A stretch of 64,000 nt of DNA from Pyxicephalus adspersus (GCF_032062135.1 NC_092858.1:123824982-123888981); one strand, 5' to 3'; positions 1 to 12,773 are shown, counted from the first letter of the stretch. Translations and numbers: made by a program. Notes: generated from the sequence alone by a model not told the origin.

Positions 1-1451
1 CTACAAATACTACAAAGATTTTCCTTTGCAAAGTAAATTGAATGTCCCATCCCTTTCTTTTTTGGCAATAGTGTTCATCAGTTAAAAAAGATGGGTGAAT
101 CCTCACATGGGGCTTCAATGGGCTCAGAGAGCATTAAAAACTTTTATAAAAGCTTTGTCTGGAAATATACTGCAAGAATATTATAAATACTACAACAACT
201 GTTAGAAGGGTTATCCAGGAAAGCATCATTTTTCCCCAATTTTCCTTGCATACAATTGTCAATAAATACATTTATTCTAACACACTATGCAGCATGGTGT
301 TACTCTTTTTACAAGTTTCAACTGCAACTGACAGTGAACTGTTCTCATTTGGAGGTTTTAGAATGTATAATAATATAATATTCCAGTAGATGGCAGTATA
401 ATACATTTTACAGTATAGCCTGCAAAGCCATTTTAATAAAATAGAAACATGTTTTTTTTTATTAATGAAGAAGAAAATGCTGATATTACTTAACTGCATG
501 TGGTTGTATAAATAATGTAACATTGATATGTTTTCCTATATATTTATTAATTGCATAGTCATGAGATCCCATTACAGCATGTTCTTGCATTAAAAACACT
601 AACTGAATGCATACGCATCTAAAAGTTATGTTCTTTCCTGTTTTCTATTTGCATCATATATTTGCAGTGCATTCTTTTTATATTGTTTATTAACTTTATT
701 TTCCTCACCTTGCCTAACCACGATTCTATTTAAAATAAACAGACTTGGGTGATCAGTACAGACAAGAAGAAGTTGTATACATCTGACCTTCCATGAAAGT
801 GGATGGTCAGCTTTATTAAAAGCCACCAACGCCCAAAGGCATATTGTCTACAAAAGCTGTTAAAAATAAAGGTAATGCACCCCCCCCACTGTCTCAGTCC
901 TTTTTTTCTAACGCTTCACACAAGTCAGGCTGATATCACTGCTGTACCTTATTGCTGCCTCCTTTATATCTTGGGGCATAAAACCCTTCCAGAATGAAAT
1001 TCAGTTACTTGCAAGGGTTTATTTTAATATTGTTTTATAGGTAATATGACTTTGGATTGTAAGAGCTTTTAATAGGGCCAAGGCTGGATTTATACTCTTT
1101 CACACCTAGACTAGCTAGCTTGTTTGTTCCTCCTCCCTTCCATGGCCATTTGACCCTGACACACACACACTGACACACCATCAGCCTTTCTGAAAGCTCT
1201 TTTACCAGCTACTTGTATTTATTCCACCATAGTAGATGGTGCAGGGGATATCTTCTCCATAGCATCATTCTTACTCCATGTTAAATTGTCCAACATCCTT
1301 CTCAAATCATCATGCAGAAAAATGTGATAGGCTGTTGATGTGGATAGGTTTGGAATCCCTGCACAAGATGTGGATGCAAGCACCCCCTAGTCTATCCTCC
1401 CTTATCTATTATTATCTAATACTATTACACTCATCTACTCTAAGGCACTAG

Positions 1452-1766
1452 TCTAAGTACACACGTGCAATAATTGTGAATAATTTTGAAACATCCTTTC
1501 CAACAACAGAATACTGCACGATACATGAACAAGTGCTGTACATACAGCACCATTCTGCTCTATGGAGAGGGGAGGGTGGAGAACCATGGAGTGGCACCCC
1601 ACTGCGCTCTTTCCCCTTCACTTTTATTATGATCAATCAGTGTTTACGGATCCACCAGGACGGTCATTCAGATGACAGGTGACAAGCACTGTACACACGC
1701 CAGATTCTTGTCCAGCCCTGAGCCGATTATGGGACTTGAACCACTGCACGTGTGTATGTAGGCTAA
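1452..1766. mobile_element. Hairpin MITE with GTACACAC ends, diverged copy
   Basis: This stretch is a diverged copy of the element seen in better condition at 54178-54513. It shares the ends (AAGTACACACGTGCA on the left, GCACGTGTGTATGTAGGCT on the right), an internal CTGTACATACAGCACC hairpin, a CTCTATGGAGAGGGGAGG block and a GCGCTCTTTCCCCTTCACTTT block. It is non-coding; short open frames inside it are incidental. Superfamily is not established from sequence alone. Confidence 0.75.
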
Positions 1767-3430
1767 AATCTCCTTACTATCACACCCTGTAGGATTCCCC
1801 TCTTCACCCCATAGTATGTTCCCCCTTTACTATTATACTGCTAGCGCACTAGTCTACCCCACTTTACTATTATACCCCTCTAATCTATCCCTCCTGGCAG
1901 CTCCAGCCTTGCACCCCAAGTTCAGTTAGAAGTGGTAATGTGACCTGAACTCGGGTAAAGTGAGCACATGGAGAGAGCAGGATGGTCACAAATGGCTGCT
2001 TACATTATGCACAGAGTTTAGCTTTAAGCAATTTTTTATTGTACTATAAATCATATTTTAAAGCAATATTTTTAGAATTTAGCCATTTGAATGGTTATCT
2101 TTAATAGGTTTTTAATCTTTAATAGCTCAGTTTTGGGAGCAAATGTTTTTTGTTTTTTTTGACACAGCCAAGCTGCTGAGCATATTTCTTAATGCCCTAT
2201 ATTATATTATTAAGGCCACAATATGTTGTGGTGTATTACGTTTTTTTGGTAATTTATTGTAAATTGTAGATGACAGACAGTTACTATGGGAACAGAGTTT
2301 TATATGATGGTTGTTGACTGATTTTCTGCTAAACAACGCTTGCTTAGTAGTTATTTTTGCTCTATTCTAAAGAATGTACTATACATGGTATACAAAACAC
2401 GCTGTTCAGATATTTTTGGGGATATGACAAGTGATGACTGCTTCTCTGAAATAGTTTTTAATTAGCATGCTACATAAAATTCATCCATCTTTTCTATGAA
2501 AAAGACTTAGTAGTTGCTTTGCCTTCGTGTAGTAGTGTGTACAGTGAGGAGCTTCTATTAGTCTGAAAGTTGCTCAAACTGAACAGAGGTTTTTCCAGCT
2601 ACTGCATACCATCATGTATGTTCAGTTGTTTTGCTTTGGTGTTATTATTGGAACAAACAGCAGGATGGGTGTAATATGTGTTTACCTAATCCCTCAACAT
2701 TTCTTGGTGGTGGGCATTTGGTGGGTATGTTCATGAGACATTATTTTGAGGAAAATGGTTTAACCTGACTGAAGTTTCCTTAATTCTCCCTAACTATTCC
2801 TATTATCATTAAAATTGACTTCCACCAAATTCAGCACTTTATATATCATATATTTGTCACTTTGCTTTGTGTTATACAAGACCATATACTGTGCTTTATA
2901 TAGAACATAACAAGTGCATAGCTGAACAGGGTAAACTACAAACCTACAAAATGCTGTGGTTGAAATTTAAAGCAGAATCCAGGAGATTTTCAATTACAGT
3001 ATAAAAGAGATCAGAAATCCAGCTTGTTTAGCAATTGTTGAGCAGATAATATGTCACTTTCACTTGTGTACATCACATGGAAATACCTGAACAACAATGT
3101 GATGGCATCTAATGGTATCTGACAGCTTTCCCCAGGCCCAATATTAAAACATTCTCCCTGGGACATAACTAAATTAATGTGACTGAAAGTGTGTTGACAG
3201 GTCAGCTCGTTTGGATTACCAGGCAAAATAGACGTAAACAATATTGGACTTTCAAGACAATGCTAGGTTGTAATGCTTCCTTTTAAACGGCAGTAGATTG
3301 ATTTAGATACCAGCAAAAGACTGGGATAAATGAGAAACTGTATATTTTTGTCTTTAACAGGTATGCTAAAAAGCTGGTGTGGTTTATTCAACTGCAAATA
3401 ATTTCCTTTTTTAGGATTATGGTTGTTTTG

Positions 3431-3635
3431 TACCTGATTTATTAAGGCTGGGGAGGATACACGTCCATCAGTAAAGCTGGGTGATCCAGGAAACCTGAAA
3501 CGGAGTTCTTCAAAGTCATTTGCTATGTAAATGTTTTGAATCCTGAACAAGATCCATTCCATGTTTGCTGGATCAGCCATTTTAACTTATGAAAATCCTT
3601 TCCAGCCTTGGAGAGTTTTATTAAATAAGGCCTTA
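3431..3635. mobile_element. Palindromic MITE with TGATTTATTAA ends, copy 1
   Basis: The element starts TGATTTATTAAGGCTGGGGA and ends with the inverse, CCAGCCTTGGAGAGTTTTAT followed by TAAATAAGGCC. The arms also carry matching inverted blocks (AGCTGGGTGATCCAGGAAAC on the left; TTTGCTGGATCAGCC on the right). The same design recurs at 20203-20441. It looks like a full-length but mutated hairpin MITE of a type I recognise from frog genomes. An open frame at 3263-3580 minus runs through it and is not a gene. Confidence 0.75.
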
Positions 3636-3744
3636 TGTCTTTGTTCTGAAAGGGGACACTCAAGATATTTCTTCATTAAAAAAGCAAACATATTGAACCC
3701 CATGATACCCAGTTCAAAATAAAATTTTTTAAACCTACAGACTT

Positions 3745-4255
3745 GAGTTTGGCTTCTCAGGAAAATGGACTAAAATGCCATAAGCAAGAAAGCCAAGACT
3801 GTGTGGGATCTCTAATATGTTGATTTTAGCTTAATTGCTCATCAGCATCACTAGATAATGAGGAGTACCCAAAACCAGCTCATAAAGACATGGGAGGCTT
3901 TTATTTGGGTCTTCTCTGAAGGACGAGTTTGGCTCCCCAGGTATATAGGACTAAAATACCCATAACAAGAGAGTTAGGCGTGTGTAGGACCTGTAATATG
4001 TTGATTCCAGCTTTATTACTCCTCAGCATCACTTTCTGGGGACTGCCCAAAAACCACTCAATGAAGACATGGAATCTTCTGTTTGTATTTTCTCTGAAGG
4101 ACATGAGTTTGGCTCCCTGAGCATACAAACTAGAATAACCATAGAAAGAGAGTTGAGAGTGAGACTGATATATTGATTCTAGCTTATGTGCTCTTCAACA
4201 TGAGGAGTACCCAAAATTAGCCCATGAAGACATCGGGAGCTTTTGTTTCCCAAAC
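3745..4255. repeat. Three-copy tandem repeat, 180-bp period
   Basis: The motif GAGTTTGGCT occurs at 3745, 3925 and 4105, exactly 180 bases apart each time. Each unit continues with a diverged version of the same text: an ACTAAAATNCC block, an AAGAGAGTT block, a TGTTGATTNNAGCTT block, CTCNTCAGCATCA, a GNGTACCCAAAA block, AAGACATGG and TTCTCTGAAGGAC. The third unit is truncated near 4255. The copies differ by many substitutions and some indels, so the array is old. No gene is present. Confidence 0.85.
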
Positions 4256-4670
4256 CTAATCTTAAATGCAATAACTAAAGAAGGTAGAAACATGGCAAAG
4301 ATTTTTTGAATAAAGTAGTAAATATTAGAGGAGAAGGACTGTTTATTTTAATTAGTTTTTCTGTATATATTTGAATTCTGAATTACTGAATAGAATTATG
4401 TTTTTGTAGGTATATTATATATATATAACTATGGAAGGTACTGTGTGTTTAATGCATTTTAACTGTAACTCTGTAGCTATGTAAAATTCAAAGTGTAAAT
4501 GTGGAATTGATTTTTACAGACAAAATGATTAATATTTAGTTTTTCTTCTTTTTAAACACCTTGCTTTGCAATATACAGAAGTTTATTCTGAACTATTGAA
4601 CCACAATGTTTGAGATGTTGTTGTAGAAGAGTTGAGAACTTTTGAGAAGAGTGTGTAGTAACTGTTCACA

Positions 4671-4699
4671 GATAGATAGAAAGATAGAGGGATACAAAT

Positions 4700-4764
<65 letters not shown>

Positions 4765-4783
4765 AAGATAAAGAAATAAAAAG

Positions 4784-4839
<56 letters not shown>

Positions 4840-4840
4840 G
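4671..4840. repeat. GATA microsatellite
   Basis: About 170 bases of (GATA/TAGA)n with one interruption near 4763-4787 (AAGATAAAGAAATAAAAAGA). The minus-strand translation gives repetitive SIYL-rich frames, which are artefacts of the repeat. Confidence 0.98.
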
Positions 4841-5522
4841 CCAACAAACATATTAAGTATTAGAATATTTGCTCCTATGACATTTCTATCCTTACTATAC
4901 AAAAAAGTATATTGATTAAAAAAGCACAAATAAACCCATAACCAAAATAAAAGTCACATGTGCCCAATAAGTTTGCACACTGCACTATATTGCAGGAAGA
5001 ACAATAGATGCCAACTACATTTCAAAGAATCCTAGCAGTACAGTGTAAACCATATGTGTATGTGAGGAGGGGTAGGGCTTAGTAGTAGTAGGTGGGGAGC
5101 AGTTGTCTGACTACAGGAAACTAAAAGACATAAGGTGATAAGACAGCTAAACCTCTACAGCTAAGTATAGCTACAAATAGTTTTTCATTTTGTAAAGTTC
5201 TAATCCACAGGAAATACATTTTCATATTTACACTAATCAACATAAATGCTTTGAGAATTTCACTTGTCAAATTTTATGTTTAGTTGAGCTTTAATGGCAA
5301 AAAATCTGACTTAATAATTAGAGAACTTTTAGTACTGCATGTCCCCTTTAAAATGCTATTACTTTTAGATTTTTATTACCTATTGGTAAAGTAATGTAAC
5401 TACATTTTAAATTATACTTGCCAGTACCTATAAAGTGTACATGTGCCAGACTATAGATAATAAATTATTTACACATTTTAAGAAGCAGTTAAAGCATTTT
5501 ACAACAAGCCATTTCTGCGCCC

Positions 5523-6090
5523 TTAAAGTGGACCTATCACCACAACCCTTCTATATCATGTAAAATGTGTTTTACTTTTCAATAAATGCCTTTTTTAGAC
5601 AAAAAAAAGGCAAAGCTCCCTCCCTTCTGTCTTTACTGTCTAGTGCTTCCTCTGTGCTGGAGCGAAGCAAGAAACCATCATGACCCGAGACAACACGGTA
5701 AGGACGATAGCTCCAGAGGGATCTGTGTAAGTAAAGGTGAGTGTTTTTTATTTTTACTTTACATAAAAAGGTAGGCAACCTGTTTATGTATAATAAAAAT
5801 AAATTTTTTCATTACCGCCACAGTAATAAAGACTGAATGGAAGCACAGAGCCTCCTGGAATTCCCTTGCCACGCTTCCCCGAGGCTTCAGGCTGCTCCTT
5901 CTGCCCATGCCTGAGGGGCTTTTTTCCAGCACAGTATGAGATCAGGTGATGTAGCCAAAATAAGAGGGATGTAGATGGCATCCACCACTTCTTCCAAGTC
6001 AGAATGAAGGCTGATTACAGAATGGCGTGGGACCCAAACGAGGACATTTCAGGTGGGATTAGGGGCTTTTTTAGTTTAGTTCAGCTTTAT
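5523..6090. mobile_element. MITE with AGTGGA-type terminal repeats, copy 1
   Basis: It begins TTAAAGTGGACCTATCACC and ends TTTAGTTCAGCTTTA, whose reverse complement resembles the left end. The right part (GCACAGAGCCTCCTGG, GGGCTTTTTTCCA, GATCAGGTGATGTAGCCA, GAGGACATTTCAGG) is shared with 62049-62458. It is non-coding and the short frames at 5572-5981 are incidental. Confidence 0.75.
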
Positions 6091-7190
6091 TGTAAAGTTA
6101 TTCCTTTTTAAAGCTAATTTATGGGCATGAGGACACGAAGTCTCTCCTTGCCTCCCACTAACTAACCACACTCGCCTAACGCTACATTCATTTTATTTCT
6201 TTTCTTATCTCTCTCTGCAGCAAGGCCCTTTTTTTAATGAAATTATATTTGTAACAGGCAATGGACAGTGACTGACCAGTGTGGCTGCCATTGCATCTGT
6301 GACTTTGTGGTCCTTGACATGGAAGTAATGTTGTCAAGGGACCTGCATGGTAGATTTTAGGTAATATACCCTTGTTTAGATTTTAGTGAATATATCTTAC
6401 TTTACAAAATAAGACCTAGTCTAAAGCTGTGGCATATGTTAGAGAGGTGTGAGAGGGAGGGATAGAAAGATTTTGAATGAATTTGGCCCAACAAAGGCTC
6501 AGAAGTCAAGAAATCTGGAAACCTGCCAAAATTGTATTATATTTGGTAAATTTAAAAATGAATTTGTATACAATGAATATAAATACAGAGACAAATGAAG
6601 TTTTAAAAAAAAAATACGTAAAAAAGGTATTAGTAATTCCTCAGAATATTTAAATACTTGCGTGTGCAAGATCTGGGAACATTCAAGTACTAAACATGCT
6701 TCAGAATGAGAACACAGGCAGTAGTAGTGCCTTAACATACCCTTTTATAAAGTCTTCAGCACTCAGGGTGCTATAACACATTTAAAAATGTTCTAGTATT
6801 GTAAATTTCTGTGGTGCTCTCTCATATTGCTTTCACGTTTCTATTTACCATTATTATATTACATATAGAAAAATAGAAAAGACAAGTTGTGGAGAGAAGA
6901 CCAGTGTATATTACTGCCAGGAAGTAAAAAAGTACGGATTGCAGAGACGGCATGTACACTCCTAGTGCCAGCATTGTAGTACTAGTGACTATTTAGCACA
7001 TTTTTGGTAGGAACAGGTCCTGTACAAGTTACTGAAAGGTTCACTTTAAAGCACGTCACGGCCTACCACATTTATTATATACAATGGCTACATTATGTAG
7101 GCTCAGAAGCATAAACATGAAAAAAAAACATTTGTCACATCTTTTAAAACCCAAAATTTAGCTGTTGTGCAAAAAATACTTAATGCATGA
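6091..7190. other. No gene or recognised repeat
   Basis: This is AT-rich intronic sequence between the MITE and the SYT6 exon. The frame at 6499-6738 minus does not resemble a known protein. Confidence 0.5.
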
Positions 7191-7201
7191 CAAAGGCTCA
7201 C

Positions 7202-7556
7202 CTGGTAGAAGAAGCTGGCTCAGTAGTCTGTCTCTGTATCCTTGTGCGTCTCATGATGTGTTCTTTCATGGACATCTGGACCTCTGCTGGTATATCTGGT
7301 GAGGTGTGGCTGATTTTAACAGCTGCCTCCAAGAAGCCCAAGTTGCTTGCATCCTTCAGCTTGTCTGCCATGGCTTCCTTGTCACTGGGGAACCCGGTGA
7401 AGGTTGAGACGCTCTGCGGTGCTGCTGCCGAATTAGATGACACTGCCTTGTTCCTCCAGGGCACCCACCACAGCTTCCAAAAGAGAAAGAGAAAAACTGC
7501 CACCAGGGCCAGGCCACACACAATAACTATCACTGCAAGGAGGCTGACGGACAGGT
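7202..7556 (-). CDS. SYT6: Synaptotagmin-6 internal exon (transmembrane segment and linker)
   Basis: Synaptotagmins are vesicle or membrane-anchored calcium sensors for exocytosis; SYT6 belongs to the SYT3/6/9/10 subgroup. Read on the minus strand, a pyrimidine tract ending in CAG/TAG-type acceptor (AG at 7558-7557) precedes the exon, and AG|GTGAGC (GT at 7201-7200) follows it. The 355-bp exon enters two bases into no full codon (completing a split Asp codon, phase 1) and exits in phase 2 within an Arg codon. It encodes about 118 residues: [20 protein letters not shown] begins the membrane span, then FWKL and a basic WRNK stop-transfer, then a Ser/Ala-rich variable stretch, then the conserved [27 protein letters not shown] and [11 protein letters not shown] blocks. 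These blocks match SYT6 better than SYT3, SYT9 or SYT10 as I remember them. The lumenal N-terminus with the dimerising cysteines and both C2 domains are outside the window. The upstream in-frame ATG is intronic read-through, not a start. Family identity is very secure; the paralogue call rests on memory. Confidence 0.95.
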
Positions 7557-7679
7557 CTACAGGGGCAAAAAAAGCAGGAAGTGACATTGACAGAGAAGAG
7601 GGGGGAGGACATGAGACAACACCAGGGGCAGCAGAGAGAAAAGAGGGGAAAAGAAAAGAATGGTTGTGAGAAAAGCGTC

Positions 7680-9940
7680 AAGGTTTAAAGAAAACAAAAA
7701 GATGACCAAACAAAGTTTTTCAAGATTATTTAAGTGGGTGTTTGAATTGGTTAACCATGTGCGAAGAAAAGAAAAAGGACAATGCAGGCTACTCATGAGC
7801 ATGGTATGAATACTAAATAATCAGAATCATCAATTTAAATTACATACCAATTATATAAAGAGTACAGGTATTCTGTTAAGACTGTTACTTAATTATCCTT
7901 TGTACATCTATACAACTTTTGTTTAATGTTTTTACTAAGAGGCATTACTGAAATGATCATTGACAAATTTCCATTTCATATTGTTGTGGGACTGCATTCT
8001 GCGTGTCAATATAAAAGTCAGACAATGGAGAAAATGAAGTCTGTTGAAAAGGAAAGTGAAGATAATAAACACAAAAAAACGATTCCAGATGTCAATGTTC
8101 TAGGGCAGTTACAACATAAATAGTTTACCAGTTCCCATGAATGAAACTGGAGGTTATCATCTGGCCATGCATATATGAATATGGAATGGAATGATCAATG
8201 ATCATTTTAATTATGTCGGAGGAATTACTTTTTTGAGACCATCTTAAAAGTTGTCTAAACCAGACAAAATGTTTAACATAAATTAAGCTTGTGCAGTGAA
8301 ACCATGGCTTCATGACTCAATGTCAATTCTCCTAAATTTTCACAAAAATAAGAGACTATGATGAAGGGTGACTTTGGGATGCAATGGGCTTCACATTGTC
8401 TCTGACAGTTAAGGAAGCTTCTTGCTAGACCTATTCTCATGTCCCAAAAATATACCAGTGGTAAGCAAGGATGGTGGTGTTGGAGAGACACTGTATTAAT
8501 AGGACACTGTAAACTTCTCCTAATAGTCAGTGGGCTGGCCCTGGGTGCTCACATGGCCCTCAAAGTCACTCAAAATGGCAATTCGATAACAGAAAGTGGT
8601 CTGTTCCCACATAAAAGGTGCATTTTGGCATACATTAACCATATTGCAAAACTGAAGTGCGATTTAGGGAAAGCTTTCACCAGAAACATGCTTAAGCAAA
8701 TTTCATTTGCACATTCCTAGTCATATTACAGAGAATGCAGAAGGATGTTTTTCCAATACATGTAGATAGGTGTAAGAACTGATGCTCCTACCTAAAAAGA
8801 TAGGAATACCAATGAAAAATATCACCTTTCATTGCTAAGGGCAACACAATTTATCTTTGCCCCAGTAATATATATAGATGCACTAGTCCTGCTGTTTTAG
8901 TAAAATTGATTTTGACAACTGGCGTTGGATTATTCTTTTGCATAGCACAATTATGCACCACCTACCTAGTTATGATATGGGCTAGCAAAGAGGTACATTA
9001 TTGAATATTTCTTTTCGAGGAAACATTACTTCACTTTAAATAAAGATAATCAAACTTTGCACTAAAATAACTTTGCATTTTTTTTCACGTGTTGCTGTGG
9101 TTGCTGAAATGTTTCAAAACAGGCATGTAGGAGGATTTGCATTTACTGTAAACTGCACCTAATTTCCCCATAAGAAAAAATCCATTCCTAGAATGCTCCC
9201 TGATGTCTACACACCGGCAAGTATCTCGTCAGAGGTTGAACCAACAGCACCGTAAATCATACAAATGAACCAAGTACCCTAAAAAGTAAACATAGTGGAG
9301 TTAGCTTTATGAGGTTTTCTTCATTAGAAAGATGTGTTGCTCTGGGATTTTGACCTCACATCTAAAGGAATGCCATATTTCAAATAACTGCTGAATATAA
9401 TTTGACCTCAGGTTTTATACACAGGGCTGGGAGAGAGCCAACTAGAAGAACAGCTACAGACCTGTGTCATTGAGCTACAACTTCAATTTATTTCAGTAGC
9501 TACAGAAATACATAGATACCTGTACATGAAAATACTGTAAAATAGGAAAATACATTTTCTGGTATGGCAATTATATGCTGTGGAAATTGTATCTGGTACA
9601 ACGGTATGTTATCGAACTACAGATGTACAAAAATGTAAAAAAGGGCAACACAGTTGCGTAGCTTTAAGAAAGCCACAAGTTCAAATAACAAAAAAAATAA
9701 AGATGATCCGTACCCAATTAACACTGCATTACACCTGTACCTTCATTATGGACATTTAGAATATTCCATAATTCTTAACAAGGACTTAGGAGTTTGATTT
9801 AGGCCTTTCTAACAGCTGTTGTGTGTGGATTAGAGACCTAGCAACCTTTGCAGATTCTGGTGTATAAGAACGTAGGGAAATAGCTAATATTTCGGTGTCT
9901 CTATTGTCAACTTTGAAAATAAATTATTTGCAATGCTTAG
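7680..9940. other. No gene or recognised repeat
   Basis: This is intronic sequence upstream (in gene sense) of the SYT6 exon. I see no splice-flanked reading frame with protein-like content and no clear terminal-repeat element. Confidence 0.5.
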
Positions 9941-9945
9941 AAAGG

Positions 9946-9958
9946 GTGTGTGTGTATG

Positions 9959-10011
<53 letters not shown>
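9946..10011. repeat. TG/TA microsatellite
   Basis: A short TG run passes into a long TA dinucleotide run ending near 10011. Confidence 0.95.
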
Positions 10012-10015
<4 letters not shown>

Positions 10016-11967
10016 TTAGCAGTGAGTATGGGAATGTATTAAAATGCTTTTACTACTTGTTAAAGTTTGCTATGAACTTTATCATTTCATTGATAATGAT
10101 GAGCAAAACTGCCATTTTCATTTTCACGAAATGTGTAAGTGACATATTTTAAACAAATGTGAAAATTTTGGAAAATGCATAGGGTTAATGAGAGAGTGAA
10201 ATTATTGCAATATATACTGTTTTTGAGGGCTGCATTAATTGCAAAGTGGTCTTTTACAGAAGCTTTTTTAATCAATTATTCACCTTTAAAATCACAAAAA
10301 AGTGATTTATCTTCAAATTTGTTTTGAGCGTGAGAATGGAGAATCTCAGGATTAGCACTGCTGAATATGTTAAATAACAATATAAAGTGTTTACTGTAAT
10401 ATCTGAAAAATACAGAAAAATCTCCTGATTAGGACTGTAATGATGTGTCATGAACCTCAGTGGAGAATTCACACTGTAAACTGTGGTAAATTACCCGTGC
10501 TATGCTGGCAGTTTCTGCCTTATTGTGCTATGACACAGCAGCAGCAGCTCTGAGAAGCTATTAACAGGGATGACGAAAGAAGTCATAACTCTCAGCAGAT
10601 AAGAAACCTTAGCCTCTCTCAGAAAAAAAACTAAAAAACTCTCCCTGCTTCAAAAAAATTGAATCCTGATGTAAAATGTTTTTTTTTCTAGTAGTAAAGA
10701 TTCCTGTAGAGTGTAAAGCCATGTCTTCTTACTCTCTCCTTCTCCACCCTCATCAAGATTAAGGATCAGAATGAGAAATAAACTCCCAGCCTGTGGTTTA
10801 TATAGGGAGGGGGAGGGCTGAATTCTTATGGGTTGCTGAAGATAGCTCTACATGCTTGGTATGCTTTGACGTTACACATGGGAACATGTTATTGGTTAAA
10901 AAACTAATGCCCCAAGGTGTATTTTCATGGAATACCATTTTTTTTTCAAAAATTAATGCAAGTTTTCTGTGCACGGTGCTGCAGATGTCTGTCTCTTGAA
11001 TGTAGCAAAGTGACTATTGTGATTGGAGGTGAGTCAGGCCTTGAAAGGTCACATGACTGGGCTTTTCTCCAATCATGAAGAATATTCTGCAGATAGAGCT
11101 ATTGTGACTACCTTTTTGCACAGAACTCTCACTGATTTATGTTAGTAGAAGCACACATCGATAAACAAAATTACTTTTATATAAGAGCAGGGTTTTTTTT
11201 TCTTTAAAGAATGGTATGGTTTTAAATGTCTTATACAATTTTAAGAAAATTAATTCAGCTCTATGAATTGTCTCATTAGTACGGCTACTGGAACAAAATT
11301 GTATTATCAAGCACTTAACAACCTGTTTGTACATTGTCTTGTAAAGTGTACATGTGAGACTCTTTACACCCAATGAGCAATGTTCCTAATATACTTATCC
11401 TCTGACATGCTAAAAGATGCAGCTTTGGTTTCTCTTCTTTCTCAATTTTTTTCTATTACCATGTTAATAGGATTTTGTAAAACACAATTTCTTTTGTACG
11501 GGCTTAATGACTAAGCAAGCCCATTGAGGCTATTAGTCCGTAAATAGTAAAAAGTTGCTAATTTGCACAGCAAATGAAATGAAGTAAAATGGGAAGTATA
11601 TGGGATGGGGTTTATTCTCAATACCAATGCTTACCTGACAAATACGTTTTGTATTGGTAGACAATGGCTATACTATACATCACATAGACGATGGGATTCT
11701 GTGAAGTGAACTGAGGAAAGTACTTGAAAGCTGCCATTGCTGGCACAAGATGTAGGCTGTCATCCTGTTCCTGGATTTAGTACCTAATGAGTAACTAACC
11801 TGACACCAACATAACAGATTAATGTTTTGAAACTTTACAGACATCATAGCCACATGCTAGTCATTGGTCAGTGGATCACTAGGTAGTAAAGCAAAAAGTT
11901 AAAAAAATAATGCACTATTATAGGAAAGGTAGTCCTAAAGCCGAATAAGAAAAAAAAAATTATAAAT
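10012..11967. other. No gene or recognised repeat
   Basis: Mostly AT-rich, with a modestly GC-richer stretch near 10720-10870. The minus-strand frame at 11137-11373 has no recognisable domain. Confidence 0.45.
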
Positions 11968-11972
11968 ACTAC

Positions 11973-12497
11973 TGTCAAGGAAAAGGGGTCCCCCAGCTCC
12001 CTGCGTGTCCTTTTTTCTACTCCCAATTATTCCCCAGTTTAAGTGTCATCCTGGCTTTTTTTTGCTAACTCTGAGGATACAGCAGAACAGATTCTGCTGG
12101 GATCTGTAGTGTGTTCCATGCATAAACCTTATAAGGACTAAAGGGATTTGTGATGCTTCCATGGCTCAGAGCTGCTGAGAACTGTTGGGATTTGTAGTGC
12201 TCTCTCCTTGCTAGATGTTGCTGATGAACCTTGTGTCGGTGAACCCAACAGAGGTTCAGGATTGCCTGGCTGCTGGCATTGCTCAAACTGTTAGTTATCT
12301 TGGTGTCAGAGTACTGAGAGGCAGCCCTGGAACCTTGCTGTGTGTATTTCTGAACCTGTGCTCTAATTGTATTCTTTCAGTTTGCCCTACTCCAGTCTAT
12401 CTCTTTCCAGTGTTTATATCTAGGACCCTATAATAAACCTCTGACCTGTTGGTCCCCTGTGATTGGTCTCTGTGTGCTTTTCTCTGTGTTTGTCCCA
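11973..12497 (+). mobile_element. Solo LTR of an LTR retrotransposon, 525 bp
   Basis: The element begins TGTCAAGGAA and ends TTTGTCCCA, giving the canonical TG...CA ends, and is flanked on both sides by ACTAC (11968-11972 and 12498-12502), a perfect 5-bp target duplication. A polyadenylation-like AATAAA lies near 12432. No internal coding region or second LTR adjoins it, so it is a solo LTR left by recombination. A 5-bp duplication fits Ty3/Gypsy-type elements but does not exclude an endogenous retrovirus. The frames at 12065-12433 are incidental. Confidence 0.8.
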
Positions 12498-12773
12498 ACT
12501 ACATGAAAAGGTAGGAACTTGAAAGATAAGGAAGGAGGTAAAGGTAATTGAGTTTAAAGTAAAGGAGGTAATCATTGAGTTTATTGATGGGGACGAGGGG
12601 GGGGGGTCAGAATTTTGGCTACTGCAAATAACATTTTTGCCACCTGCTCCTGATTTTGAGCATGCTCATTGGAACAGTTCAACTGAATTGAGTCATAGTT
12701 GATGTGCAGTGGTTGGGGTCCTAGAAGGCAAGCGGTATCAGTTGTGAAAAATGTTGTGGGGGATCTTCTTTGG

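Larger units (their letters stand above)
1..7201 (-). other. SYT6: SYT6 intron following the TM exon (C2A exon not in window)
   Basis: The donor GT at 7201-7200 opens this intron toward lower coordinates. The next SYT6 exon encodes the start of C2A and would be a long, easily recognised reading frame. None occurs here on the minus strand, so the intron is at least 7.2 kb. 1-1450 and 1770-3430 show no recognisable gene or repeat beyond a short AC run near 1158-1172. Confidence 0.7.

Noticed and set aside
3263..3580. 105-codon minus-strand frame
   Set aside because: It runs through the palindromic MITE at 3431-3635 and has no recognisable domain.
4593..4929. Two minus-strand frames with SIYLSIYL-type repeats
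   Set aside because: They are translations of the GATA microsatellite.
7187..7669. 160-codon plus-strand frame
   Set aside because: It is the antisense shadow of the SYT6 exon; the minus strand has splice sites and an unmistakable synaptotagmin sequence.
7926..8123. Lys/Glu-rich plus-strand frame considered as a small exon
   Set aside because: Composition follows local A-richness and no acceptor or donor flanks it in frame.
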